Origin: Desulfatirhabdium butyrativorans
Lineage (GTDB): Bacteria > Desulfobacterota > Desulfobacteria > Desulfobacterales > DYRK01
NCBI GenBank assembly: GCA_020718785.1
Contig: DYRK01000213.1
Coordinates: 1-9,212, forward strand
Length of the DNA stretch: 9,212 nucleotides
Direction of reading: 5' to 3'
Shown: in pieces, positions 1 to 5,814 of the stretch
Numbering within the stretch: the stretch's first letter is position 1
How the letters are laid out: every line of letters begins with the position of its first letter
Notes under the pieces: model-generated
What the model was told of the DNA's origin: nothing
The model's input: only the letters and a program-made list of their open reading frames with translations
Databases searched by the model: none
Position numbers and translations under genes: made by a program

Positions 1-54
1 TCGGATTTTCATCCGGTGCATACCCGACTGAAAGGCGGGGGAACGCTCCTTTGA
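1..54. other. Flank downstream of the PIN-like gene, no gene assigned
   Basis: This short end stretch follows the stop of the PIN-like gene. It holds a small inverted repeat at 2-15 (CGGAT, loop of four, ATCCG), which reads as a GAAA-loop hairpin on the minus strand, and a GC-rich segment around 25-43. A purine-rich AAAGGAG-like run on the minus strand near 46-52 has no start codon at a usable distance. Open frames run through the segment on the plus strand but are too short to judge. It may be the edge of a further gene or element outside the window. Confidence 0.3.
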
Positions 55-591
55 TTAAATGCTCCTTCTGACAGACAGAGACCATTTTTTCTGTGGATTC
101 CCAAGCCCTTTGATCCAGTTTGTAATTTCGGTTTCCCCATCTTTCGGATTCACCCATATCAGACTTTTCAGCATCGTTTTATTTTCTGATGCAACAGAAA
201 AAACATCTCTTGCCGTATTGTCGCCCGAAGCCACAATCTTTCCGGATTTAAGAGCCGCGTCAATCAGATGGCAGTCTTTCAGGGCAATTCTCTCCTGTTT
301 GTCAGTCAGTCCCCAATTCGGCAAATCCGATTCGGTCTTTTCATTTTTACCAATTCGAATCATGTTTACCTGCTTTCTGCTGACCATAAGGGCGCGCCAA
401 CGTGTGCTGTAATTTGACTGGTGACGATTCCACTCATCACGGATTTCTTTTGTCATTATAAGCTTATGACCGTTTTCCCGGACTGCTTCTAAAAAATTCC
501 GGCAATTGCCTGAAACCGGATGATCGCTTTCACCGGCGGAATGGGCAATGTCTGCATCAATGACCAGCATGAGCTTTTTTTTCGGAGTCAT
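55..591 (-). CDS. PIN-like domain protein, putative ribonuclease partner of the adjacent ATPase
   Basis: This 178-residue protein has the layout of a PIN-like nuclease. An N-terminal beta strand ends in acidic residues (VIDADIA, D12 and D14). A helix carries E49 and E53 (KEIRDEW), a third acidic site is D106/D111 (LKDCHLIDAAL), and the fourth is D124 in ASGDNTARD. PIN enzymes use such an acidic cluster to bind metal and cut RNA, so single-strand RNA cleavage is the likely activity. The start codon directly follows the TAA stop of the upstream ATPase gene with no spacer, which implies translational coupling and a shared function. It is probably the effector of a two-gene module whose trigger is the ATPase. 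No antitoxin-like gene adjoins it within the window. The fold call is by motif only and the biological role is inference. Confidence 0.72.
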   Translation of the reverse strand: MTPKKKLMLVIDADIAHSAGESDHPVSGNCRNFLEAVRENGHKLIMTKEIRDEWNRHQSNYSTRWRALMVSRKQVNMIRIGKNEKTESDLPNWGLTDKQERIALKDCHLIDAALKSGKIVASGDNTARDVFSVASENKTMLKSLIWVNPKDGETEITNWIKGLGNPQKKWSLSVRRSI

Positions 592-1926
592 TTATAATGA
601 CATCCTCTTCTCGACAGCGTCTAAATAATCCCTGTCTGCATTGAGCATCACATCGTCAAAATCTTCGGGCCAGTCGCCGAAAGCTCCGTTTTCATCCAAA
701 TCCGCACTTACGATTTCTGTTTCCCCGTCGTCTTTATTTCTGGAAAACCAATGCAGCGCGACATCTCCCGGCGACAATTCGCCCTTTGCAATCAAAGTCT
801 GCACGCCTCTGAGGAGAAGCGAGCTATGGGTTTCAACAATGACACGAACCCCGCGTTTTGCTGCTTTTGCCAAAAGCATGGCAAGAGCAGCCTGCGCCCG
901 TGGGTGCAAGTGAATTTCCGGCTGCTCCAAATAAACGGTCTGGCTTTTTTCCGCTACAATCAATGCCGTAATGACAGGCAATATCTGTGAAACCCCCAAG
1001 CCGAAATCCGCGATGCTGACCAAATCTTTTGCTCCGCTTTTTTTGGCTTTTGTCATACGCCCTACCAAGATTTCAACCCTTGAGTCATCTTTCTTTTTTG
1101 CCTGAAGCGTCCATGTCAGCCCGAGCGTCCGGAGAGATGTTCCCAATTCTCTCAGCTTCCCGGCATCTTTATTGATCTGCCAATAATAAATGATACTGGC
1201 AACATAATTTTCAAATCTTCCGGGAAAAAAATCCTCCACAGCAGTGGTTTTGTACATTCGTTCAGGATTTCCCCTGAGTCCCGGCAGGTGAATCATTTTT
1301 TTTATTAAAAAAATACGATCTCCAAATGAATATAATGGAACAACTTTATTTGTGGATTCGGACAGAAATCCGGCTGATAAGAAACATCTCTCTCTCATTA
1401 TACTCAATTGATGATTCTTAAATGAGGATAATTGCAACAGCTTTTTTAAATAGTCAGGGATATTTTCTTCTATTTCCTGACGCGACATATCGGGGCGCAG
1501 ATAAAAAGAATTTTTCCCTTTTTGTTCGTTGCCTATGAATTCCTGAGCTTTGATTTCCAACCCTGTCTTTTTTGATTTTTTATACGAGGAGATAAACTCA
1601 GTGCCGTCATCCAATTCGATTCCGACCGAAAATTCAGAAGCCTTTTTTCCTGTTCCCAGATTGGAGAGCATCTGATTGATGTCTGTTATCTTTACATTTT
1701 CGCCGTCCAAAAGCAGAACACCCGGATCATAAGGCGCTTCCAATGTCTGTTTCAGCAGAAGAAAAGGCTGAATAAAACTGGACTTTCCGGAACTGTTTGC
1801 CCCGGCAAGCAGGGTCAGAGGGGCAATTCTGATTTTCCGGGCAGTGTAAACAGACTTGTATCCTCTTACAGATAAGGCTGTAATTGCAGGCAGTTTCTTA
1901 TCAGTTGTCTTTTTACGGGATTTCAT
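592..1926 (-). CDS. AAA/ABC-type ATPase with DUF3696-like C-terminus
   Basis: This 444-residue protein belongs to the SMC/RecF-like ABC ATPases often annotated as AAA family or DUF3696. The Walker A loop GANSSGKSS lies at 42-50. The ABC-like signature FGLGVSQ is at 308-314, Walker B with its acidic residues (VYLEQPEIHLHP) at 331-342, and the H-loop (VETHSS) at 364-369. The C-terminal part (about 392-442, with GAFGDWPEDFDD) matches the DUF3696 pattern. The variable insert at about 90-230 between Walker A and the signature would be the sensing or coiled region. Relatives (OLD-like, PARIS AriA, Septu PtuA) are ATP-dependent sensors that unleash a nuclease partner. Here the partner would be the directly abutting PIN-like protein. 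The gene begins 21 bp after the oxidoreductase stop, with an AAAGGA run 12 bp before ATG, so it may be read from the promoter at 2912-2940. The ATPase call is firm; the defence role is inferred. Confidence 0.88.
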   Translation of the reverse strand: MKSRKKTTDKKLPAITALSVRGYKSVYTARKIRIAPLTLLAGANSSGKSSFIQPFLLLKQTLEAPYDPGVLLLDGENVKITDINQMLSNLGTGKKASEFSVGIELDDGTEFISSYKKSKKTGLEIKAQEFIGNEQKGKNSFYLRPDMSRQEIEENIPDYLKKLLQLSSFKNHQLSIMRERCFLSAGFLSESTNKVVPLYSFGDRIFLIKKMIHLPGLRGNPERMYKTTAVEDFFPGRFENYVASIIYYWQINKDAGKLRELGTSLRTLGLTWTLQAKKKDDSRVEILVGRMTKAKKSGAKDLVSIADFGLGVSQILPVITALIVAEKSQTVYLEQPEIHLHPRAQAALAMLLAKAAKRGVRVIVETHSSLLLRGVQTLIAKGELSPGDVALHWFSRNKDDGETEIVSADLDENGAFGDWPEDFDDVMLNADRDYLDAVEKRMSL

Positions 1927-1947
1927 TCGTAAGAGCAGTCCTTTTGT

Positions 1948-2838
1948 TTAAGAATGGCGGGTTTCACCAGCCTTACGCAGCAAAAGCGACCAATCTTCGT
2001 CCACTGTTTCCTGAATCTGTCCGAAGTCTTTGTCAGTGAGATGTTTGAACCGCCCCTGGGTTTTCATATAATCCGTTACCGGCCGGTCGCCTTTATAATT
2101 CAAGGTATAGCTTACGCCATTTTCCACTTCGTACAGAGGAAAAAAATTGGACTGAACCGCAAGTCTGGCGATTTTTATGCACATTTCGGTGGGAATCCGC
2201 CATCCTGTGGGACATGTTGCAAAAATATGGATAAAGCGGCTTCCGCCTTTCATCTCCTTTGCCTTTCGGAATTTGCGGATCATATCTTCGGGAAAAGCAA
2301 TGCTTGCAGTGGCTGCGTAGGGAATACGGTGAGCGGCAAGGGCTTCCACAATGTTTTTTTTGCGTGTATGCTTCCAATCCTGACCCGGAGTTGTAGCAGT
2401 ACGGGTTCCGTAAGGCGTGGATGAACTGCGCTGGACACCGGTGTTCATATAGGCTTCGTTGTCATAGCAGACATAGATAAAATCTTCGTTGCGTTCAACC
2501 GCCCCGCTGAGAGACTGAAACCCGATGTCAAATGTCCCTCCGTCGCCTGCCCATGCCACCACAGTGGTTTCCGTATCATTTTTCATGTCCAATGCTGCCC
2601 GTACTCCGCTGGATGCCGCGCCTGCGGTCTCGAATGCCGTATGCAGGACAGGTATTTTCAGAGAGGTCTGAGGGTGGGGACCCGCAATAATCGCCCAGCA
2701 GCAGGCCGGAATGATCATTATTGTCTTTTCGCCCAATGCCTTGAGCGCAAACTTCATGGCAACGGTCGCGCCGCACCCTGGACAGCCCACATGGCCGGAA
2801 TACATATAATCTGTGTCCGGAATACTGTTATGTGTCAT
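1948..2838 (-). CDS. porB: Pyruvate/2-oxoacid:ferredoxin oxidoreductase, beta subunit
   Basis: This is the thiamine-diphosphate-binding subunit of an oxygen-sensitive enzyme that converts pyruvate and CoA to acetyl-CoA and CO2 with reduction of ferredoxin. At 296 residues it has the usual PorB length. The CPGCG motif supplies C19 and C22. C46/C47 and C209 (ATCPTGW) complete the expected ligands of the proximal [4Fe-4S] cluster. The cofactor motif GDGGTFDIG begins at 98, and the YDNEAYMNTGVQRS stretch at 125-138 is the second half of the TPP site. Family members normally sit directly after porA and with gamma and delta subunits. None is next to it here, and it has its own promoter, so it either works with subunits encoded elsewhere or serves another 2-oxoacid. 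GGGAG lies 10 bp before the start. Family assignment is strong; pyruvate as substrate is likely but not proven. Confidence 0.9.
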   Translation of the reverse strand: MTHNSIPDTDYMYSGHVGCPGCGATVAMKFALKALGEKTIMIIPACCWAIIAGPHPQTSLKIPVLHTAFETAGAASSGVRAALDMKNDTETTVVAWAGDGGTFDIGFQSLSGAVERNEDFIYVCYDNEAYMNTGVQRSSSTPYGTRTATTPGQDWKHTRKKNIVEALAAHRIPYAATASIAFPEDMIRKFRKAKEMKGGSRFIHIFATCPTGWRIPTEMCIKIARLAVQSNFFPLYEVENGVSYTLNYKGDRPVTDYMKTQGRFKHLTDKDFGQIQETVDEDWSLLLRKAGETRHS

Positions 2839-2911
2839 AACTGAAAATCTCCCTTTGATACAAGATAATCTGAAAATGAGAGTGCTTTTATGATTTCAGA
2901 TTCAGGAGTTG

Positions 2912-2940
2912 ATAATATCAGTATGATTTTTCTCTGTCAA
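2912..2940 (-). promoter_or_regulatory. Sigma-70-type promoter for the oxidoreductase beta gene
   Basis: On the minus strand a perfect -35 box TTGACA (2935-2940) is followed after exactly 17 bp by TATTAT (2912-2917), one base from the consensus -10. Transcription would start near 2905 and leave a leader of roughly 65 nt before the start at 2838. The -10 box lies within a small palindrome, TGATA-A-TATCA (2910-2920), which could be an operator half-site pair. No terminator is seen between this gene and the ATPase gene, so the promoter may also serve the ATPase-PIN pair. Confidence 0.75.
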
Positions 2941-3016
2941 TATTATATGAGTGAAGGAGTGATTTTTTCACGGAACAGCCTGTTGGCAGGTGAAACAGGA
3001 AGTGATGCGTGAGGGA

Positions 3017-3066
3017 GAAACCGCGGTCATCGGTCAGCATGATAACCGCGTTTTCGCTTGCAAGCG
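3017..3066. other. Inverted repeats in the 231-bp gap after the PIN gene
   Basis: The gap 2839-3069 contains no gene I can support. Near the end of the PIN gene it has an 11-bp inverted repeat with one mismatch (3017-3027 and 3045-3055, core ACCGCG/CGCGGT). Next to it is a perfect 12-bp palindrome CGCTTGCAAGCG (3055-3066). On the minus strand these immediately follow the PIN stop codon, so they could end or stabilise the kinase-receiver-PIN transcript. There is no clear T-run, so an intrinsic terminator is not established. Confidence 0.35.
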
Positions 3067-3069
3067 TGT

Positions 3070-3666
3070 TTATGGACAACTTATCCATGAGAATGGTGTC
3101 TTACGCTCAGGGTCTTTTGAGTAAATCCAGGAAACCCCCAGCTTTTCCGCAACAGCGAGCAAATCCTGATCGCCGGAAACAAAATTGACCTCATACTTTG
3201 ACCGTTTAAGAAAAAACGCCGCTCCGAGAATCTGATGATCTGTCATATCCGCAACAACAGTGATTCTGCCGTCGCGCATGACGCGGAGATATTTGGGATC
3301 GGAGCGTTGATGCGCTATTAAACTGAATGCTTCAAAGGACATTGAAAATGGAAGAAAACGCCTTCCGTGAAGACAGGTCATCGGATCATCTTTTTTCCGG
3401 TGAACATACAGATTGGAAATAAGAAGCCTGCGCCTTCTGATTCCTTCTTTGATCCGAGCGGGCGAACAATTTTTCTGTCGGGACTGCCAAATCTCTTCAT
3501 GCAGATAATCCGCGATTTCCGCCAAGGTGATCGGATGATACCTATACTGCCCTTTTGAATCAAGCATTCCGATAAGTTGTGCATGTCCCGGACTTTTCTC
3601 AAGCGCAAAATCCAGCAAGCCGCTCGTATCAAACAGATACACCGGAAAATCTCTATTCAGCTTCAT
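3070..3666 (-). CDS. PIN-domain protein encoded with a two-component system
   Basis: This 198-residue protein shows the PIN nuclease signature. A hydrophobic strand leads into D13 (LFDTSGLLDF), E50 follows in TLAEIADYL, D143 sits in MTDHQILGAAFFL, and D166/D168 are in VSGDQDLL. These four acidic sites are the metal-binding set of VapC-like ribonucleases. The protein is longer than a typical VapC of about 130 residues and has a basic central helix region (RIKEGIRRRR, 71-80) that could contact RNA. Its start overlaps the receiver gene by 14 bp, so the two are translationally coupled, with GGAGG 12 bp before the ATG inside the receiver coding sequence. There is no VapB-like antitoxin next to it. 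The receiver protein may instead be its regulator, which would be unusual. Domain call is good; the regulatory link is inference. Confidence 0.8.
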   Translation of the reverse strand: MKLNRDFPVYLFDTSGLLDFALEKSPGHAQLIGMLDSKGQYRYHPITLAEIADYLHEEIWQSRQKNCSPARIKEGIRRRRLLISNLYVHRKKDDPMTCLHGRRFLPFSMSFEAFSLIAHQRSDPKYLRVMRDGRITVVADMTDHQILGAAFFLKRSKYEVNFVSGDQDLLAVAEKLGVSWIYSKDPERKTPFSWISCP

Positions 3667-4159
3667 AATAGTTCGAATCCTCCGGCTCCATATCTCTGAA
3701 TCCGATCAATGCCTGCTGCACTCCCTGTTTTTCAGACAACTCTCGAATACGCTCGAACTGCTCCTGATACTGTTTCAACAGATTCGGCAGCAATTCTTGA
3801 TCTGACGCCAACTGATCTTTGGAAATGTATGCGCTCGGATGAACAAAGGGGTTATCGCGCTGCTGCTTTAAAAAATGCTCGGTCGTCTCGCGGCCCGTCA
3901 AATAAATGATCGGCAGCAGCAGCCCGAAAGGATGATTTTCTCTGAGCCATCCGCAGAAATCGTATCCGACCTGATCTTTTTCTCCGACATCCCTGAAATC
4001 ATGATCCAAAAGAACCACCATCGGCTCATCCGCGCCTTCGAGTCCTTCACGCGCCTGTTTTAAGGTATGATAAACTTCGGCTTCATAGCCTTCAACCTGC
4101 ACCAAATCTTTCAAACTGTCCGCAAAGGACGCCTCGTCATCTATGATGATTACCTTCAT
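3653..4159 (-). CDS. Stand-alone response regulator receiver protein
   Basis: This 168-residue protein is a single REC domain with a helical tail. The acidic pocket is D7/D8 (IIIDDEA) and the phosphoacceptor is D52 (VVLLDHD; D54 is next to it). The switch threonine is T88 (YLTGR) and the conserved lysine K114 (YISKDQ). After about residue 120 there is a glutamine- and charge-rich segment likely to form a helix or short coiled coil, and there is no DNA-binding domain. Output must therefore be by protein contact. The gene starts 15 bp after the kinase stop with an ideal AAAGGAG eight bases before ATG, and its end overlaps the PIN gene. It is the natural phosphorylation partner of the HELNQP kinase and plausibly a direct controller of the PIN protein. 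REC assignment is firm; partner choice rests on gene order. Confidence 0.88.
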   Translation of the reverse strand: MKVIIIDDEASFADSLKDLVQVEGYEAEVYHTLKQAREGLEGADEPMVVLLDHDFRDVGEKDQVGYDFCGWLRENHPFGLLLPIIYLTGRETTEHFLKQQRDNPFVHPSAYISKDQLASDQELLPNLLKQYQEQFERIRELSEKQGVQQALIGFRDMEPEDSNYYEAE

Positions 4160-4174
4160 TAAAATTTCTCCTTT

Positions 4175-5443
4175 TTAGGGCTCAGGCGCGGCAGGCAGTC
4201 GAAGCCAGAATTCAACACCTGTGGCGATTTCTGGCATCAGCACAATCCGTCCTCCGTAATGCTCGGCCACTGACTGTGCCAGTGTCAGACCCAGCCCGAG
4301 TCCTCTCCCTTTTTTGGTAGAAAAACCGCGCTCGAAAATTCTTTCCCTGATTCCAGGGGGGATACCGGGTCCTTCATCCCGGACATAAATATCTACCCAC
4401 CCGTAAGGAGCAACAGATTGCTCATCCGGACGCGAGGGCGTAAAAATTCCTCTGATGATGATATGACGGCGTTCCAACGGGATGGATTCCTCTGAACATG
4501 CCTGAATCGCATTATAAACCAATCCCCGGATAGCCATCTGAAATAAAAATTTATCTCCTCTGAGATACAAAGCCTGTTTCCATTTATTATCATCCGTAAT
4601 TTGAATATCTATCCTGACATGCGCTTTTTCAGCGTAATGCCTAAGCAGTTCTTCCACGCCCGAGACCATATCCGAAACCCTGTGAGTTTCTTCCGCATTG
4701 CTTCTTTCAGTCAAGGCTTTGTAAACCTGCATCCGTTCTCCGAGGAACTGAACCTGAAGACGTAATTTTTCCAAAAATTTCAGAGTGTTTCCCCTGTCTC
4801 CTTTTTCAAAATATCTCTTCACGGTACTGACACCTAATCCGATTGCTCCTACTGGCTGATTCAACTCATGAACAACGTCTCCGAAAAGAGTGGCAAGTTC
4901 CTTCCATTGCTCTGCTTCCCGGGAACGCAGAGAACGGGTTTCATCATTAAGGGTTCCCATACGGTCATACACGCTTCCGGTTGCACCCAGCGTATAAACA
5001 TCTATCGGAAGCCCTTTTTGAAGCATCTCTTCTTTCAGACGATTGACATCTTCCACCCGATTCGCACGACCATATCCTTTGATGACCAAATTATAGAGAT
5101 ATCCAAGAGTTTGAGAGGAAAGATTAAGTCCTTCAGGAAGATTCCTGAGAATTTTTTCGGCATCTTCCGGCTGACCCGCCTGACCGTAAGCATTCACCAG
5201 CGCACCGTAAATCGTTTCATTCGGCTTCAACCCCTTGGCAGTCATGTCATCAAAGACTTCCCGGGCTTTATCCGGCTGACGTGCTTTGCCATAAGCATTT
5301 ATCAACGCACCGTAATGAAACGTGAGTTCGATATAAAACTGCCTGATTTTCATATAAAAACTTACCGCAAAGGACGCAGAGAAGCCGCAAAGAGCGCAAT
5401 AATTTTTATTTCCGCTTTGCCGGAGCGGAAAAAACTCAGACAT
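4175..5443 (-). CDS. PPR-repeat histidine kinase, 3' part after insertion
   Basis: This frame carries PPR repeats followed by a complete soluble histidine kinase. The genuine coding part is 4175-5319. The first 40 or so residues come from the inserted element, which supplies a possible new ATG (5443 or 5353) without a clear Shine-Dalgarno. PPR repeats of about 35 residues begin at YGALINAYG and YGALVNAYG (44 and 79 here), and a degenerate one begins near 115 (YLYNLVIKGYG). The H-box is VHELNQPVGA with H192. The N-box (LVYNAIQAC), G1 (RDEGPGIPPG), F-box (FERGFSTKKG) and G2 (GRGLGLGLTL) are all present, so the catalytic core looks intact. No membrane segments are seen. HELNQP kinases phosphorylate receivers in trans, and the next gene is one. 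Without the insertion the protein would be 447 residues, with the histidine at 217. Whether the remaining frame is translated is uncertain. Confidence 0.8.
   Translation of the reverse strand: MSEFFPLRQSGNKNYCALCGFSASFAVSFYMKIRQFYIELTFHYGALINAYGKARQPDKAREVFDDMTAKGLKPNETIYGALVNAYGQAGQPEDAEKILRNLPEGLNLSSQTLGYLYNLVIKGYGRANRVEDVNRLKEEMLQKGLPIDVYTLGATGSVYDRMGTLNDETRSLRSREAEQWKELATLFGDVVHELNQPVGAIGLGVSTVKRYFEKGDRGNTLKFLEKLRLQVQFLGERMQVYKALTERSNAEETHRVSDMVSGVEELLRHYAEKAHVRIDIQITDDNKWKQALYLRGDKFLFQMAIRGLVYNAIQACSEESIPLERRHIIIRGIFTPSRPDEQSVAPYGWVDIYVRDEGPGIPPGIRERIFERGFSTKKGRGLGLGLTLAQSVAEHYGGRIVLMPEIATGVEFWLRLPAAPEP
5313..5319. repeat. Target site duplication, copy 1 (TAATGAA)
   Basis: TAATGAA here is repeated exactly 200 bp away at 5513-5519, on either side of the inserted element. 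The match extends two bases further (TAATGAAAC), so the duplication is 7 bp if the terminal repeats begin with ACGTGAG, or up to 9 bp otherwise. Collapsing the two copies restores the kinase reading frame. Confidence 0.85.
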
Positions 5444-5512
5444 TGTGCATTCACAGCGTACTTTGCGTATCCTTTGCGTCCTTTGCGGTAAAAAATTATG
5501 TCGAACTCACGT
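5320..5512. mobile_element. MITE-like non-autonomous element inserted in the PPR kinase gene
   Basis: A 193-bp non-coding element is bounded by terminal inverted repeats ACGTGAGTTCGA (5320-5331) and TCGAACTCACGT (5501-5512), extended imperfectly by ATATAA/TTATG. A second perfect 17-bp inverted pair lies inside: 5362-5378, starting TTACCGCAAAGGACGCA, and 5475-5491. At the centre is an 8-bp-arm hairpin (5409-5431, TTTCCGCT/AGCGGAAA). The whole element can fold into one long structure. It is flanked by the direct repeat TAATGAA. It has no transposase, so it would be moved in trans. Inner repeats of the CGCAAAGGACGC type are, from memory, widespread interspersed sequences in several bacterial groups. 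The insertion turns a Tyr codon (TAC) into TAA using the element's last base. Confidence 0.85.
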
Positions 5513-5718
5513 TAATGAAACTCATTCGGCTTTACGCCTTCTTTCGGCATTTGGTCAAAAATTTCCTGAGCTTTTTCCGGTTGTCCTGCTTTTCCGTAAT
5601 CGCTGATTTGGGAAGTATAGTAACGTATATTAGGAACAGAACTTATTTTTTCGGTGGGATATTGCGGAATAAGATTGTTCAGGCTGTCATTTTCTTTTGC
5701 GTCTGATGTATTCGGCAT
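5512..5718 (-). pseudogene. PPR histidine kinase, 5' fragment cut off by the insertion
   Basis: This 68-codon remnant is the original start of the kinase gene. After a polar leader of about 30 residues it contains the first PPR repeat (IRYYTSQISDYGKAGQPEKA, then a segment ending GVKPNE). It stops at TAA, formed by two bases of the target duplication and one base of the element. Across the deleted 200 bp the frame reads KPNEF-HYGALINAYG, joining repeat 1 to repeat 2 with the regular 35-codon period. At the DNA level, CATTCGGCTT recurs at a 105-bp spacing once the element is removed. An in-frame TAA at 5746-5748 on the minus strand limits the upstream extent, so the ATG at 5718 is the first candidate; its Shine-Dalgarno is weak. 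As a free peptide it is unlikely to function. Confidence 0.8.
5513..5519. repeat. Target site duplication, copy 2 (TAATGAA)
   Basis: This is the second copy of the TAATGAA direct repeat that flanks the element, exactly 200 bp from the first. It abuts the element's right terminal repeat without a gap. Confidence 0.85.
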
Positions 5719-5760
5719 GGCTGGTGTATTCTCGTGGTGATTGGCTTAAAAACCATCGTA

Positions 5761-5810
5761 AAACGATTTTGCAAATCGTTTGATCCGCGGGAAGATTTGC
5801 AAAATCGTTT
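5761..5810. terminator. Perfect 17-bp-arm inverted repeat between AMMECR1 gene and PPR kinase
   Basis: Arms 5761-5777 (AAACGATTTTGCAAATC) and 5794-5810 are exactly complementary across a 16-base loop. The left arm also forms a second, shorter hairpin with the next bases (AAACGATTT-TGC-AAATCGTTT, 5761-5781), so two alternative folds exist. On the minus strand it begins 4 bp after the AMMECR1 stop and is followed after eight bases by TTTTT. It could end transcription upstream of the kinase operon. The stem is AT-rich, so termination strength is doubtful. It could equally be a dispersed palindromic repeat. Confidence 0.5.
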
Positions 5811-5814
5811 GCGG

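Noticed and set aside
1..54. GC-rich end segment with a GAAA-loop hairpin, considered as a CRISPR repeat or group II intron end
   Set aside because: Only one unit is visible, there is no repeat-spacer periodicity, and it does not match the intron domain V pattern.
55..591. Classical toxin-antitoxin pair interpretation for the PIN-like protein with the ATPase as antitoxin
   Set aside because: The partner is a 444-residue ABC-type ATPase rather than a small DNA-binding antitoxin. A sensor-effector module fits better.
2918..3088. A 56-codon minus-strand frame starting inside the end of the PIN gene (MDKLSINTLASENAVIML...) and a 39-codon plus-strand frame across the same bases
   Set aside because: There is no Shine-Dalgarno, the 3' end covers the -35/-10 promoter of the oxidoreductase gene, and I recognise no family. 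An old gene remnant cannot be excluded.
4868..5491. Long plus-strand frame of 207 codons opposite the PPR kinase
   Set aside because: It is the antisense shadow of the repeat region and element. It has no ribosome site and no family resemblance, while the minus strand carries clear PPR and kinase motifs.
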